Shown here in pieces: positions 51,359 through 63,290 of a stretch of 64,000 nucleotides of DNA. The stretch lies in NCBI GenBank assembly GCA_003508835.1, contig PUFA01000162.1:2666001-2730000 (forward strand), given 5' to 3'. A program made the translations under genes and the position numbers. The notes beneath the pieces are model-generated. The model did not search any database and was not told the DNA's origin. It saw nothing but the letters and a program-made list of their open reading frames with translations. The DNA comes from Eonycteris spelaea. Its lineage: Eukaryota; Chordata; Mammalia; Chiroptera; Pteropodidae. The first letter of the stretch is position 1. Each line of letters begins with the position of its first letter.

Positions 51359-52442
51359 GTCACAACGACATGGATGGGCCTAAAAGTTATTATACTGAAT
51401 GACATTAAGTCAGAGAAAGATGAATACCATATTTTACTTATATGTCAAAACAACATGGATAGGCCTAGAGGTTATTATACTGAATGACATAAGTCAGACA
51501 GAGAAAGATGAATACCATATTTTAATTATATGCAAAATCTAAGCAATGCAGGACATGCCAAATTCCCCAAGTGATGGGCAGACCAAGCCCTGTATGGAGA
51601 GAAGAGGGTCCTTTTGGCAGAAAGTGAAGAAAACAATTCACACACCCCCACAGTATGAGTCAAAAGGAAAGTTTATTGGAAAAGGGGTAATCCTCCACAG
51701 AGTGTGGTCTCCTCTCAGAGGCAGAGAGGAGAGAGGGACAATGCAAGAGAGAGAGACAAAGAAAAGACACTGAGAGGGACAGTGAGAGGAAGAGTAAAGG
51801 TTCTGAGAGGGACCCTGAGGATTTAGTTTATATGCCATTCTGTAGTTCTCATGTACTTTGATATGGACATACAGTGAGGAAGGGGAAGGGTATGCAGCCT
51901 GAAAAGGTAAGGATATGTAGAGTGAAAGCCTTTAATTCCTAGATTCCCCAAGGTTTTAGCCATAGGGAATGACTCTAGGTTCCTGTTTCCCCTTCACTGG
52001 TGTGGGGAAATGGTCGTTAGTAATTTAGCAGAAATCTTCCTTTGTTCTGCAGGTGTCCTTCTGGCCTGGCTTCAGGGTTCATCAGCACTTTGCTGTCTCT
52101 AATGTGGCTTGATTAACATTTTAATTCTCTCACTCCTTCTTACATTATAAGGAACAAAAAGAATAAACTAATCAAAACCAGACTCAAATATAGAGGACAA
52201 TCTGGTAAGGACCAGAGGGGAGGAAGGTTAGGGGGCTGGGAGAAAGGGATGAAGGGTTAAAGAAGTACAAATTAGTAGTTGATAGGGTTGTTAAGGGGAT
52301 TCGAGGCATGGCCTAGGGAATACAGTTAGCATTAATGTAATGGCTAGGTGGAGAGAAAGAGCAATCAGGAAGATCATTTTGTAAACTATATAAATGTTTA
52401 ATCAATGTACTGTATACTTGAAACTAATAAGAGAAATTTTAG
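51359..52442 (+). mobile_element. 5'-truncated L1 3' end with target-site duplication, carrying an inner insertion
   Basis: L1 text GACATGGATGGGCCTAAAAG at 51367 and GGTTGCC-type 3' UTR text at about 52146-52440 form one L1M/L1MA 3' end, split by an LTR-like block. The flanks carry a 15-bp target-site duplication with one mismatch, AAAAGGCATAGACTA (51344-51358) and AAAGGGCATAGACTA (52443-52457). An internal tandem duplication of about 82 bp (51363-51444 and 51451-51532) is present. Confidence 0.82.
51547..52144 (-). mobile_element. LTR-like insertion inside the L1 (minus orientation)
   Basis: About 600 bp absent from L1 consensus. On the minus strand it begins TGTAAGAAGG, ends CATGTCCTGCA (TG...CA edges) and carries CCAATAAACTTTCC, a poly(A) signal in the position expected of an R region. 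No retroviral internal region and no clear target-site duplication are seen. It may be a solo LTR of an ERV1-type element. Confidence 0.55.
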
Positions 52443-52457
52443 AAAGGGCATAGACTA

Positions 52458-52700
52458 AGAATGGGATCCTTAGATACCCCAATATCTAAAATGATTGATA
52501 AAGGCTAGAACCCATGATAAATAATGTCAGAAGAATGGTCAGTGAGGGATACAGAGAACCAAGAAGATGATATTCAAGAAAGTAAAGCAAATGTCTTTTG
52601 ATGTAGAAGGCCTGATCAAATTCAGCAGAGACATCTAATAGAAGTACTGAGAAAAAAATCATTGACTTCAAAATTGGAAATTATCGACACTTAATGAAAG
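52458..52700. repeat. Right part of the ancient repeat that hosts the L1
   Basis: Text before 51344 (GATTTGGGAGCCATCAGTAAA) and after 52457 (GAATGGTCAGTGAGGGATAC, GGCCTGATCAAATTCAGCAG) belongs to one ancient repeat of the type at 4505 and 43840, split by the L1. Confidence 0.5.
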
Positions 52701-53689
52701 CAGGTTCTATTGTATGATGCTAAAGATTTTACTGGGTCGACAGTAAAATTTAAGAAGTCAAGAATAAACAAACTATTCACCAAACCTATCAAATACTAGA
52801 ATTTGAAATTTATAAGATCTTAACTTAATAGAACTTATTAGATTACTTTACTAGATGGAAGGTGATTAATAGAGACATAATTTCTAATTTATTATATACT
52901 AAACACATAAAAAATCTTAAGACAATTCTTGAATGCCAAAGAAAGGCCCAAAATGAGTGTAGGATTTTTAGGAAGTTGTGGAGAAGGCAGATACACTCTT
53001 CTGTAGAATTCTCTCTGATGTCACTACCAGATGGATCATTAATCTGAGATTTATGATGATCTTATATTTTGTTTTTTAAATTCTCAATCTAAAATGGAGT
53101 TGAAAGCAAGTCATTAATGAATGATAACTTTATCTCCTTCAAGTGTCTTCAAGAACTGGAGACTAAGTATCAAGTGAGTTTTTGTTATTGTTGTTGTTAA
53201 GAGTGATTTGATAAAAGGGATTCAATAGGCTTAGTATTGGGTTTGGTCTTACAGGAACAGAGTACAAACAGTAAATAAATCAATACTAAGCTCAGCCACA
53301 TGTGGATAGGTTGCTGGTGTAATGGGTGAGCTGTCGAAAGTCATCATGCTGTTATTTTGATCCTGTAGTTTTATTAATTTATATTTTTAGTTCCTTGAGA
53401 TCTTTAGAGAAGAAATAACATTTTTTTCTGTATCCCCAAGTTTAAATTTCAGCATTAATGATAGTTTCAGCATATCTTATGTTAGAAAATATGAAATGTT
53501 ATGTTATTAGTAGAGAAAAAAAACCTGAAACTACATTCTCCACCTGTTAAATAGTGTTGTTATTATTATATATTTAATTCCACAACACATTCTGACAAGC
53601 AAGGAGTTTTTATAACAGATTCCTATTGTTAGCTTTTTTATTATTTTCTTTTTATTTTACAAAATCTTACTACTGACATTTTAAACCTG

Positions 53690-54440
53690 AGATTCTGATC
53701 ACACATGTGGGGAGATTTCCCCCCCCCCCCACCCAAGAAATCCTCCGTGGCAACTGGTATCCTATAAATTCAACTCATTTCTGACATTGTATACCCTGAG
53801 GTAGCATCAGATTGCACAGGCTAAGGGTTTAGTACCACAAAACTGCCCCGCCTCAAGTCCTCCCCACTTCAGAGACCAGTTGTAACCTGGCTTCTGACAG
53901 ACTGGCTATGAATTAGAAGTTCCTAAGATCCCCTCCTTGGGTTTGATTAATTTGCTAGAGCAATTCACAGAACTCAGAAACATTTTACTTACTAGATCGT
54001 TGATGTGCTATAAAAGAGTATTCAGGAACAGCCAAATAGAAGATATGTGTAAGGCTAGATATGTGGAAGGACGCAGAGCATCCATGTCCTCGTTAGGCAC
54101 ACCATCTCCAGGAATCTCCTACCATTCACCACCCAGGAAGCTCTCCAAATAGGGTCCTTTTGGACTTTTATGGTGGCTCCATTACTTAGGCATGATTGAT
54201 TATATCATTGGCTATTTGACCATCTGCCCCTCTCCCCTCCCGAGGGGTCAGAGGGGTAAGCCTGAAAGGACTAAAAGTTCCAACCTTCTATTCACTGGGT
54301 AGATCCCAGTGACAGTCAGTCCCCACCTTAAGTGTGGTCCCAAAACATAACAAAAATTGCTCGGTCAACTAGCAGATTCCAAGGGTTTTAGGAACTCTGT
54401 GCCAGAAATCAAAATACAAGAAACCAAACCAGAAAATAAC
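53690..54440 (-). mobile_element. ERVL/MaLR-type LTR
   Basis: 'TTTGCTAGAGCAATTCACAG', 'CAGGAACAGCCAAATAGAAG', 'TTTTATGGTGGCTCC', 'TAGGCATGATTGATTATATC' and 'GGGTTTTAGGAACTCTGTGCC' occur in the order of a long mammalian LTR family in reverse orientation. A C run of 12 at 53719-53730 lies near its left edge. No internal genes. Confidence 0.7.
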
Positions 54441-55927
54441 TAGCATTTGCTTTCAGTGAATAACAGTGCATGATTGGTAAATTATAAAGGTTGATCTAGT
54501 TTCATTTCTGCCTATATAACTTTAGGGGGAATCAAGAGATATAGTTTTAAAATGTTAAAATGTGCTTGGTGTTAATAGGAACTGTTTAAACTCAGAATTT
54601 TAAGCATACTAGGAGGATTATACTTGCCCCATTGTACACTAAAATTATTTCTATCTCTACCACCTTTAAACTATGAATGAAAGGTCAGGAATACTTTTAT
54701 TTGGATTTCAGTGATCCAAATAAAATTGAGTGGCACATGATCACTCAATAAATGTTTGTTAAATAAGTAATTGAATTTCGAAGTAACAATTAGATCACTG
54801 CAATGCTGAATGAAATGTAGGTCATGAGGAGGAATGGCCTACACAAAGCAAATAGAGGTTAAAAATTTGGTTCTTTCTAAATTGAAGGTTGTAAGGTGAA
54901 TTATTCTAAGAAAGAAGTCTAATTTTTCACTACGAGAAGGTAGGTCAAGATAAACATGAACTAAAATAATTCAAGGATAAGAAAATACTGTCTTCTTCCC
55001 AAACAGAATAAATCTGCAGCAGCTACCTAGCCAAGAGTTCGATACTAATTTAAGAGGAAGAAAGAATTTAGTGTTATCTAAAAATGAGCTGTTGTTCCGT
55101 TTGTCTTGTTGGTAAGCAGCAGACATAGAAACATACAGGCCCATTCAAAAGAACGAAGCCCCATCTTTAGTGTGGTTATGTGCTCAGGGATCAAATGAAG
55201 GATTCTCCAGGGAAGTACTGACGGGCATTTCTGATTGTGGGAGTTCTTGAGAGATAATTGAGGCAAGGAAATTCTGGGGCTCCTAAGAAGCAGAGTATGA
55301 TAGGGAGTGTTCAGGTAGAAATTATAAAGGCAAACAGAAAGCACCTACCCGCCTACCATCCTGTCCTGAAGACAGCCCTTTAGAAGATAGGGGTGGAAAC
55401 CAGGAGGAAAGGAATTGCTGATCTCCAGACAGATTAACTGTTTTTGTGTGTTTCTTTACTATATTTGTTTCTTTAAAAATACCTTCTCTGGTCAGCGTGA
55501 AGTGAAAGATCCTTATTCCAGAGTTTCTTCCTAAATTCTTGGGTTGGGATTAAAATCAGGAACTGTTATTTGAGCCTAATGTGTACATGTTATTTATAGA
55601 TAATCCATTAAAGCTTTATTAATAAGGGGTCAATGGTAATTTTCTACCTCAATTAAGACTGTCTTTTGTGAGAGAAAATTGATTTTTCTGATCTTAACGT
55701 GTGAAACTGCAGTGTCCTGTTTTTCATCGTTCCCACCAGGGAATAGGCATATTTGGATATGAACAGTTGAGAAATGAGCTGCTTTTAAGAAGCACGTAAG
55801 AAATGAACTTTATTTTTTTCCCTCCAACTTTAAACTCTGTTTATGTATAAAGCCAAGTCTTTCTTTTGCTTCTGAATTAGTAAAGTTTGCAGGCTGCAGA
55901 CACAATGTCATCTTGAATTACTTTTAT
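54441..55927. other. Gene-free stretch
   Basis: No coding frame beyond 88 codons, and no repeat family recognised with confidence. A short 'CACTCAATAAATGTTTGTTAAATAAG' end resembling the 3' end of L2/MIR lies near 54743. Confidence 0.5.
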
Positions 55928-56830
55928 TAAACACATTTCCCTCCAATACTTTATTATTATAAATTTTCAAAATTACAGAAAAGTCAAGAGAATTTAGAGT
56001 CATCACCCATATGCCCACTATCTAGATTTTCCCACTAAGATTTTACTGTACAATGCTTCTAGAGTTGTGATGGGGCTAAACCCATTGTAAATTGGAAAAT
56101 ATTAAGTCGAAAATGCACTTTGTACACCTGACCTACCTAACATCATGGCTTAGCCTTGCCTATTTTAAATGTGCCCAGAGCACTTAACATTAGTCTACAG
56201 TTGGGCAAGCTCATCTAACAAAAAACCTATTTTATAATGAATTGTTGAATTGCTATGCAATTTATGTAATTATGGCTTGCAGCCTTCATGTTAAGCAATT
56301 ATCTTGAGTCTCATCTCAAAAGTAATCAATCGCCTTTCTCTTCATCTCACCGGAAGCAGGAGACATAGACGGGCATTTTGTAGACATAATGGGATGTGAA
56401 AATACAGTATTTAAAAAACTGGCAACCCACTATGCTGAAGAGTATCGATTGTTTACCCTGGTGACCCCAGGGCTGCCTGGATGCTTCAGCTCACTGCCCT
56501 GCCCAGCATAGCAAGAGAGGTATGGTATTATTTTATATACCACTGGCCCAGGAAAAGATTAAAATTCTAACTTTGAAGTATGGTATTTATCGAATGTATA
56601 TAGTTTTCACACCATCATAAAATTTAAAAAATCATAAGTCAAAGCGCCTTAAGTCAGGGACCATCTGTACTTTTTTTTAGCATATGTATTCATCTGTCCA
56701 TTACTCTATTCATCCACAAATCCACTTTTCTTTTGATATATTTCAAAAAAATATGCAGATAACAGTGTACTATCTCTAAATACTTTAGTTTACATATTAT
56801 TGTCTAGATTATTAACAACCTTCTAAGATT
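55928..56830 (-). repeat. Old LINE fragment, split by a Tigger element
   Basis: 55928-56062 (TTATAAATTTTCAAAATTACAG type text) and 56680-56830 (CATCTGTCCATTACTCTATTC, then AAATATGCAGATAACAGTG) read as one reverse-oriented LINE 3' region interrupted by the element at 56064-56670. Confidence 0.5.
56064..56670. mobile_element. Tigger-type element with an internal segment I cannot place
   Basis: The ends (GATGGGGCTAAACCCATTG and AAGTCAGGGACCATCTGTAC) and blocks CACTTAACATTAGTCTACAG, GATTGTTTACCCTGGTGACC and GGCCCAGGAAAAGATTAAAA match a Tigger family. The middle, about 56236-56440, does not match what I remember of that family and may be a further insertion. No transposase frame. Confidence 0.75.
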
Positions 56831-57754
56831 ATTTGCAAATAAGCATTTTTAAAGTTTATTGTCCAGTTTGCTCTCAGCCTATAAATCACTACAAGTTTGA
56901 CCACTGTGTATTTAATGGAACTAAGCTGGAATTGAGAAGACTGAGTACTTTCCGGTGCCAGAAAAAATCAGTCTTTGGATATTGCGCCCTCCTCACATTC
57001 TCCTCCACAATTTTTTTTTTTTTTTTATAATCTCCTACTTCACAGGCTCACTGTATACACTTGCAGTCCAAGCCTTCCTTACCTTTCACTGTATGTTTCT
57101 TCGACCTCTAAAAGGATATCACCGCCTCCTATTGTTTTTTAACTCATCCTTGAAAATGCCTATTATCTACTCAAAACAGTTTTCAGAGAGTTAAAAGCAT
57201 CGATTTTGTTTTTGCCTGGTTTATTGATTTTAATCTAATTCACAGATGTTAAATGGCAGGGAGTCATGTTGTAATTTCTGTTGTCACTAAAGGGTTTGAT
57301 TGGTGTAGAGAGGGTGACTGAGGAGTATGGGATTGGAAGTTTCAACCTGCTCATCGACGATACTTAGATGGCTGCTCCAAATCACCTGTGGAGCTACTGT
57401 TAGAAAAGCCTCTGGCTCCTGCTCAGGTCCCAAGAAATCTGGATATTTGGTCTGGTAGGGCACCTAGGGCACCCTGTATTTTTTTAAAAAAACCTTCCAT
57501 AATTATTCTGATGCACAGTAAATTGGGGGAAAATGGAGTTAAGAGCATTGACCAAACTTTAGCAGTCTCTTGCCATGACCTCAGTAAGTTAAGTATCCTC
57601 CTATAGTCCTCAGTTTCTTTATCTGTAAGATAAAGTGCTGGACTAGATACTTATCATTCAGTGTTTCTTTCTGTTTTCTGAAGCTGTGGGCTTGGCTTAG
57701 TGCTTCAAAAGGATGCTTGTGGGACTTAGGTCTAGAACAGAAAGAAATAGGAAA

Positions 57755-57960
57755 TTGTAGAAGGGCTGAAATCAGATTGCCTGAGTTCACATTCTAGCAG
57801 CTGTATCACATTGGGCAAGTTATTTCATTGTTCTGTTTTGTTTTTGTTTTTGTTTTCTGGAAGATGAGGATAGTAAAGTGTTTATGAGAATTAGATGTGT
57901 GGAACAATGTATGACATTCAAAATTTCAAAAAAAATTAGCTACTTCTATTTTTTATTTGT
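57755..57960 (+). repeat. MIR SINE
   Basis: CAGATTGCCTGAGTTCACATTC, CACATTGGGCAAGTTATTTC and GGAAGATGAGGATAGTAAAG follow MIR order, with a TTTTG repeat expansion at about 57833-57856. Smaller MER5-like (57370-57425) and MIR-like (57560-57640) scraps lie just upstream. Confidence 0.65.
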
Positions 57961-58304
57961 TATTGAACACAAGTAAAAGTGAATGAGCAGTGGGAGGTGT
58001 GAAGAAAGACCCCCTGTGCTCTAAGCACTCTGCTGAGAAAGCAGACAGCTTTAATTTCACTTTGATCTGTGTACTTCATTGTGCCTCTTGACAAATCATG
58101 TAGCATCTCTGAGTCTTCATTTCTTGAACTGGGAAAAGAAAAGGTTTAGATGAAACAACCTCTAATCTCCTTTTTAAAGTTAAAATTCTATTCTGATGTA
58201 ATTCTGATGTTTTTTTCATGGCATTTCCTGAGTAATGAAGACTGAATTTTGAAACCAATTGTACTTTCCTCTTTGCTTTGTCCTCAGTTTAAAGCTGGGT
58301 TTGA

Positions 58305-58505
58305 GGCTGAACTTAAGCAATCGTGGGGGCCATTGGCAGGGCTGGCTTTGGGATATACATCCTATGCAGTCATACAGGGCTCCGTGCATTCAAGGCCCTG
58401 CTCTTGGCTTAATGCTTTGTTCTCACCATCCTGAAATACTTACTATTTTTAACAAGGGACTCTGCATTTTAATTTTCACTGGGCCCCACAAATTATGTAG
58501 CTGGA
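58305..58505. repeat. Unclassified old interspersed repeat
   Basis: 'GGCCCTGCTCTTGGCTTAATG', 'CTCACCATCCTGAAATACTT' and 'CACTGGGCCCCACAAATTATG' recall a recurrent mammalian repeat. Overlapping frames at 58249-58537 are by-products. Confidence 0.4.
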
Positions 58506-59488
58506 CCTGGACCTCAACATTTGTTTTTCCGTTCTAGTTTCATCTTCAGCTTCATTTTCACTATTCTACCCGTATGTCTCATGCATCCTAATTTCATTTT
58601 CTACTTGTTTGTTTGTTTGTTTCTGATTGTCCTGTGTGCATTTTGTGAGCTACCACATTTGTCTTTGGTAAACAGGCAGATAATGGACAAATAAAGGCAT
58701 GCTTTGTCTATGAAGATTTGTACCTTAAACCCCTTAGCCACATTTTTCTTTCATTGCAAAGCTAACAGCATTCACTATTTGTTAATCACTGAATTATATT
58801 TAACTATGCATCATTGTCTAACTTTTACATATCTAACTTTCACATCTTTATTTTTTTAGATTATTACAACCTCTTTGAGCTTCATATTCTCAAGTTTCTA
58901 TCTTTATGAGTATTGCTTCTAATAGCTTCTGAGGAAATAACTGTTGAATTAATTTAACTGGAAATCAAATTAATTTAAATGGCTAAATGAAGAAAAGAGG
59001 GGAGATTTTAGCCAGGAGGAGGAAAGCTGAAAAACAATCCATAGAGAATAGTCTTTAATCATTGCTTGAATTCCACTCTTCAAAAACTGGTTGTGGTTCT
59101 CAATCTTTATGATACAAACTTTCATTTATGTGGATTACAGCTAAAACTGAGAAATTTTTATAATAATTATTTATTATACAATTTTAAAATAGCAAAATAA
59201 ATCTATTGCTTGTTACCTTAATAACATTTTTTATGAAAAAATACTTTTCCCCAAACAAAATTAAATAAGTGGCATCGTGTTTTGCAAACCACTTTATCAT
59301 CTAGCTTGATGAGACAGCTGGACACTCATACCTGCTCATTTGATCTGTTGTGGTAGCATATGCCATGTAACTTCTGCAAAACTCCATTGTAAACTCTTGA
59401 GAAAATAGGAGTGTGAAGGGAAAATAATGACATGATTATTAAGAAAATAGTTTTACTTTATGGATACCTTAAAAAATATCTAAAGGAT

Positions 59489-59641
59489 CTACAGCTGTTC
59501 TACCCTGAACGAGCCTGATCCCATCTGATCTCAGAAGCTAAGCAGGGGCGGGCCTGGTTAGTACTTGGATGGGAGACTACCCAGGAAGACCAGGTGCTGT
59601 AGGTGTAAAAATAAATAAATAAATGAAAAAAAAAAAAAAAA
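59489..59641 (+). pseudogene. Retroposed 5S rRNA copy with A-rich tail
   Basis: 59489-59606 aligns almost end to end with 5S rRNA; the internal promoter text GAAGCTAAGCAGGG and CCTGGTTAGTACTTGGATGG are preserved. Most differences are transitions at CpG sites, with small changes such as AACGAGCC and GGAAGACC. It is followed by an A-rich tail of (AAAT)n and A16. The flanks TAAAGGAT (59481-59488) and TAAGGGAT (59642-59649) form a probable 8-bp target-site duplication with one mismatch, so it was inserted by LINE machinery. It is not a functional array 5S gene: no T-run terminator follows. It could be a member of a 5S-derived SINE family. Confidence 0.9.
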
Positions 59642-59714
59642 TAAGGGATTGTAAACTGACGAGGTCCTTGAAATCCGTGAGGTCAACCACGGGTTGCCTT
59701 ACCTAAAAAGTAAA

Positions 59715-59760
59715 AAATGTCTGAAGTGGTCCTTGGACCACTTTGAGAACTGCTACAGTA
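59715..59760 (+). repeat. MER5-type end fragment
   Basis: GGTCCTTGGACCACTTTGAG and GAACTGCTACA match the 3' terminal part of MER5-type elements only. Confidence 0.4.
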
Positions 59761-61975
59761 GAGTAACAGCTCCTTGCCAAGCTTGTTTTCAAAATCAGAG
59801 TAATATGTACAATGCCACAATGCTATCTCCCTTCCTTTTAGCTGAGAATCTTCACATTTACTAATTGATGGTCCAGTGGTTTTCTCTAAGAATATACAAA
59901 TATCAAGGAAGTGGGATTTAAGAGCTACTTCAAATTCTTGTCTCTAATTTACTAGCACATCGTAAATGAAAGGCAGATGAGAGAACCAAGTAGTGAGACA
60001 CCCTCACTCATCTAAACTTGAGGCCATAGCCCTTTCTATACAATGTTAAGTTTCTTAGTTTAGGTGGTTTATTAGCTCTATTATTTTTAATATGATGTTG
60101 GAAAACAACGGATATAGCTCTTAAGGAAAACTTTAATTTAAAAAAGGACATTACTAAAACAATTACTGAAATAAATTACTGAGTCATTTCAGGTATGATG
60201 TTTTGTTCATTTTTATGCATACTTCAATTGCTATAATTTGAAAATATGTATCATGCACTCGGTTTCAATTCATTACTATTGGCAGCTCTGCACGAGTAAA
60301 CTTAGGAGTACCAGAGTTCAGATTAATTATGCAGAATAGCATTGACAGACTTTTATTATAAGCTACATTTAATTTGAGCCTACAGATGCCGAATAATTAA
60401 ATAAAGTTTTTTTTTCTTACCTTTTTTCTTCTAACTTATGAGTTTTCAATGTTAACTTTATAGTGACTCTAGATAAGGCCTGTTTTAAATGGGTGTTTGG
60501 AACAAAGTGCTATCTCCCAGTGATAGACCAACAACTAGAAGCAAGAAGAAACAGCTACAACTGATTTTCAGAGATTGGTGTTTTGTGTTTAATAAACACT
60601 CTCTCTGGTCATCTACATACTTTAGCTACTAATTCCTACCCTCATCCAAAGTGTTTGTCTGTGGTATTTGATCTTTTGAGATAACGGACCTATTCTTTTC
60701 CTTAGGAAAAAGCCATATTTACTTTCTAATTGTGACCTCCTCTACCCATCAGAGAAAGAGGCTGTCTGTAGATTGTAAACTTGGACCCAGAGCTTGGTCT
60801 CTGTTAGAGATCATGAGTTAGTATTAGAGGGTGAGATTAAACCTCTTACTGGTTTCATGGCCTTAGGCAGATTACTTAATCTCTGAGCATCAGCTTCTAT
60901 GAAAATATTACATTTTAGGAAGATTCTATGTAGCAGCCATGTGGAAGGCGAAATGAGGAGAGTCTTGAGATCCAAAAGCAACTGTTCGGTTTGCTATTTA
61001 GTAGTTATGAGATGAGAACTTGAACTAAGCCAATTGCTGTGGAACTAGAAAAAAAAAAAAACAGACTGGAGATGCTGCTTTTAAGTGGAATCAGTAAGTT
61101 TTTACACCAGTTGGATTCAGGAGGTAAGGGAGAAACAATAATCTTAGATACTCTGGAATTGCCAAACTCATTAACTGATAACTGATATCATTAGAGAAAA
61201 ATTCCAAAAGACGGGGGAGGGTGGAGGTAGGGTGGGAGATAAGTTTTACTTGGGTCATGGTTGAGTTTGCAGTAAGAATGAGGGACAGAGAGGAAGCTAA
61301 ATCCAGGTGGAAAGATCTGATAAGGATTTATATATCTTGGCCTGCAGCTCAGGAAGCATTTGGGAGACATTAAGTCTTTGCATGGTAGATAAAACCCAGG
61401 GAAAGGCACCCAGGGAAAAAAGTACAGAATGTCTGAGGTTGGCTTAGACCAGGAAAAATTAGCTGTTGTCCTCTGAGGAAAAGAAAGGATACAAAGAGAC
61501 TGGCAGTTTTCTCCAGGAAAGCCAGACAACACACAGACGTTTGTTATGAGCTATAGCTCTGATGCAAATTAGTTTTTAGTAGAAGGCCTATTTGGAGAAT
61601 TTAAGGCCAGCCACAACAGCAGGGCTACTGTGTCTCTTTGGCCCCGGGCAGATGTGCCCAGAGTTCCCCCAGGATGGAGAGTTTGACTCTCAGATGAGCT
61701 CCCCAGGAAGGGTTGCCCATGTGTGTTCAGTGCTGCCCTTTCGCTGCCCTTTCAGTTTCCTCAGGGAAGAAAACCAAGATTTGAGTGTCAGCATTAGTAG
61801 AAGGCTGGGCCTCTGCTCAAGGGGATGAAAGTAGCAGCTTGGAAATAATCACATGTGATAATCCCTGAGGGGAAGCCATCCACAAGGCAGCTGGCAGAAA
61901 TCTGTTGCCTCAGTAACTGTCTTTCCCAGTAGCCCAAGGTGGGTTCTCTTTGGTATTTAGATTGGTGCTCAAAAA
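59761..61975. other. Gene-free stretch
   Basis: A MIR-like scrap may lie at 60825-60920 (GGCAGATTACTTAATCTCTG). The 113-codon minus frame at 61191-61532 has no domain and is unlikely to be real. Confidence 0.5.
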
Positions 61976-62017
61976 AATCTCTCTCTGTCTCTTTGTCCCT
62001 CTCTCTGCCTCTCTGTC

Positions 62018-62056
<39 letters not shown>

Positions 62057-62076
62057 TTTCCTCTCTCTCTCTGCCT
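61976..62076. repeat. (CT)n/(CTGT)n polypyrimidine tract
   Basis: About 100 bases of CT and CTGT units. The Arg/Glu-rich and Ser/Leu-rich short frames over this tract are translation artefacts of the repeat. Confidence 0.95.
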
Positions 62077-62529
62077 TTATCACCTTCCCCATCTTTCACT
62101 TTTTCTCATATGTATATATTTTAGTTACCTATTTGACACAATTTAAACAAGTCTTGAATTACCCAAGATCATTCTTTTAATTCTTAGCAAATTTAAGGGA
62201 AAGATTCGGAATTTCTGACTCCTAAGTATTCTAAATATTAGGCAGACTACAAATTGGAATATTTAGAAAATGGTTCCTTATTCTTTTTTGGTTAGTTTAA
62301 AAGTGTCTTTAACAAATATTTCAATTAATTAATCAGCTAATTAATTTAGTGCTTTTCTGGTTTCAGCTTGTTCTTCATACCTTTATTTTTCTTTCTCCTG
62401 TATTTCTTCACTTCTATACTTCTTGTGCTATATATGCCACCAAAGTTTTTCTCAGAATAAAATGATGACTCTAGAAATACTACTTATACTTACAATAATA
62501 CTAATACTGTTATCGAACAGCAACAATAG

Positions 62530-62990
62530 AGCCAAACCTTAAACACAGGATTGCAGCAGAGGAAGATTGGCTATTTTATTGATGAATGGTGCCACCCAGG
62601 AGAATGGGAAGCTAGTGCTCAAAAGCCCAACCCTCCCATGGCATGGAGGTTATAAATTATGTAGGGCAAAAATCACAGGCACTGTGGGTTAAGCCGGTTC
62701 AGGGTTGTGCTGGGAGTTGATTGGTCAGGGATGAGGTAAGGGAAATCAATTATTTCTTCAGGTCTTGAGGACAGTTCTGAGGTCTGCTCCAGCGTCTCTC
62801 TGTCTGGTCTTATGAGAAGATAGCCCGGGTCATTCCACCTTAGGGCTCAAGAGCTAAAACATAACTTAGGTCAAGATGCTATCTTTAGTCTGCCAGAGGT
62901 CAGACTGTGTGGCCATCAGTCAGGTCCCGGCTGCTGTCTTCTCTTGCCTCTGGGGTGCTGATCATCTAGGGGGAAAAGCTAGGCCTCTGA
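62530..62990 (-). repeat. LTR-like block
   Basis: More GC-balanced than its surroundings, with minus-strand CAATAAAATAGCC at about 62572 as a possible LTR poly(A) signal. No internal retroviral region. Family not named. Confidence 0.4.
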
Positions 62991-63089
62991 GGGGTATGCA
63001 TATATAGAGAGGGATATGATTTCTAGAGCAAGGATTGAAAGCTAAATTTAATCAAAGTCATAAGGACCCTCAGCTTCAATACTAATAAA

Positions 63090-63290
63090 TAAGCTAACAG
63101 TTATTGCACTTTTTATTTTTGACATCCCAGGCCATGAATTCTCATTTAATCCCCCCAACCACAGTGAAGTAGGTATTACTATTATCCATGTTTTAATGAT
63201 AGAGTCTGAAGCACTGACTGTTGAGTAACCTGACCAGAGTCGTGAAGCAACTTAAACCAAAGAATTGGGACTTTGATCCCGGCTGGTTGA
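63090..63290 (-). repeat. MIR SINE
   Basis: 'ATGAATTCTCATTTAATCC', 'GTGAAGTAGGTATTACTATT' and 'GATAGAGTCTGAAGCACTGAC' follow the reverse MIR order. Confidence 0.6.

Noticed and set aside
61794..62180. Arg/Glu-rich and Ser/Leu-rich short frames
   Set aside because: Translations of the CT/CTGT microsatellite.
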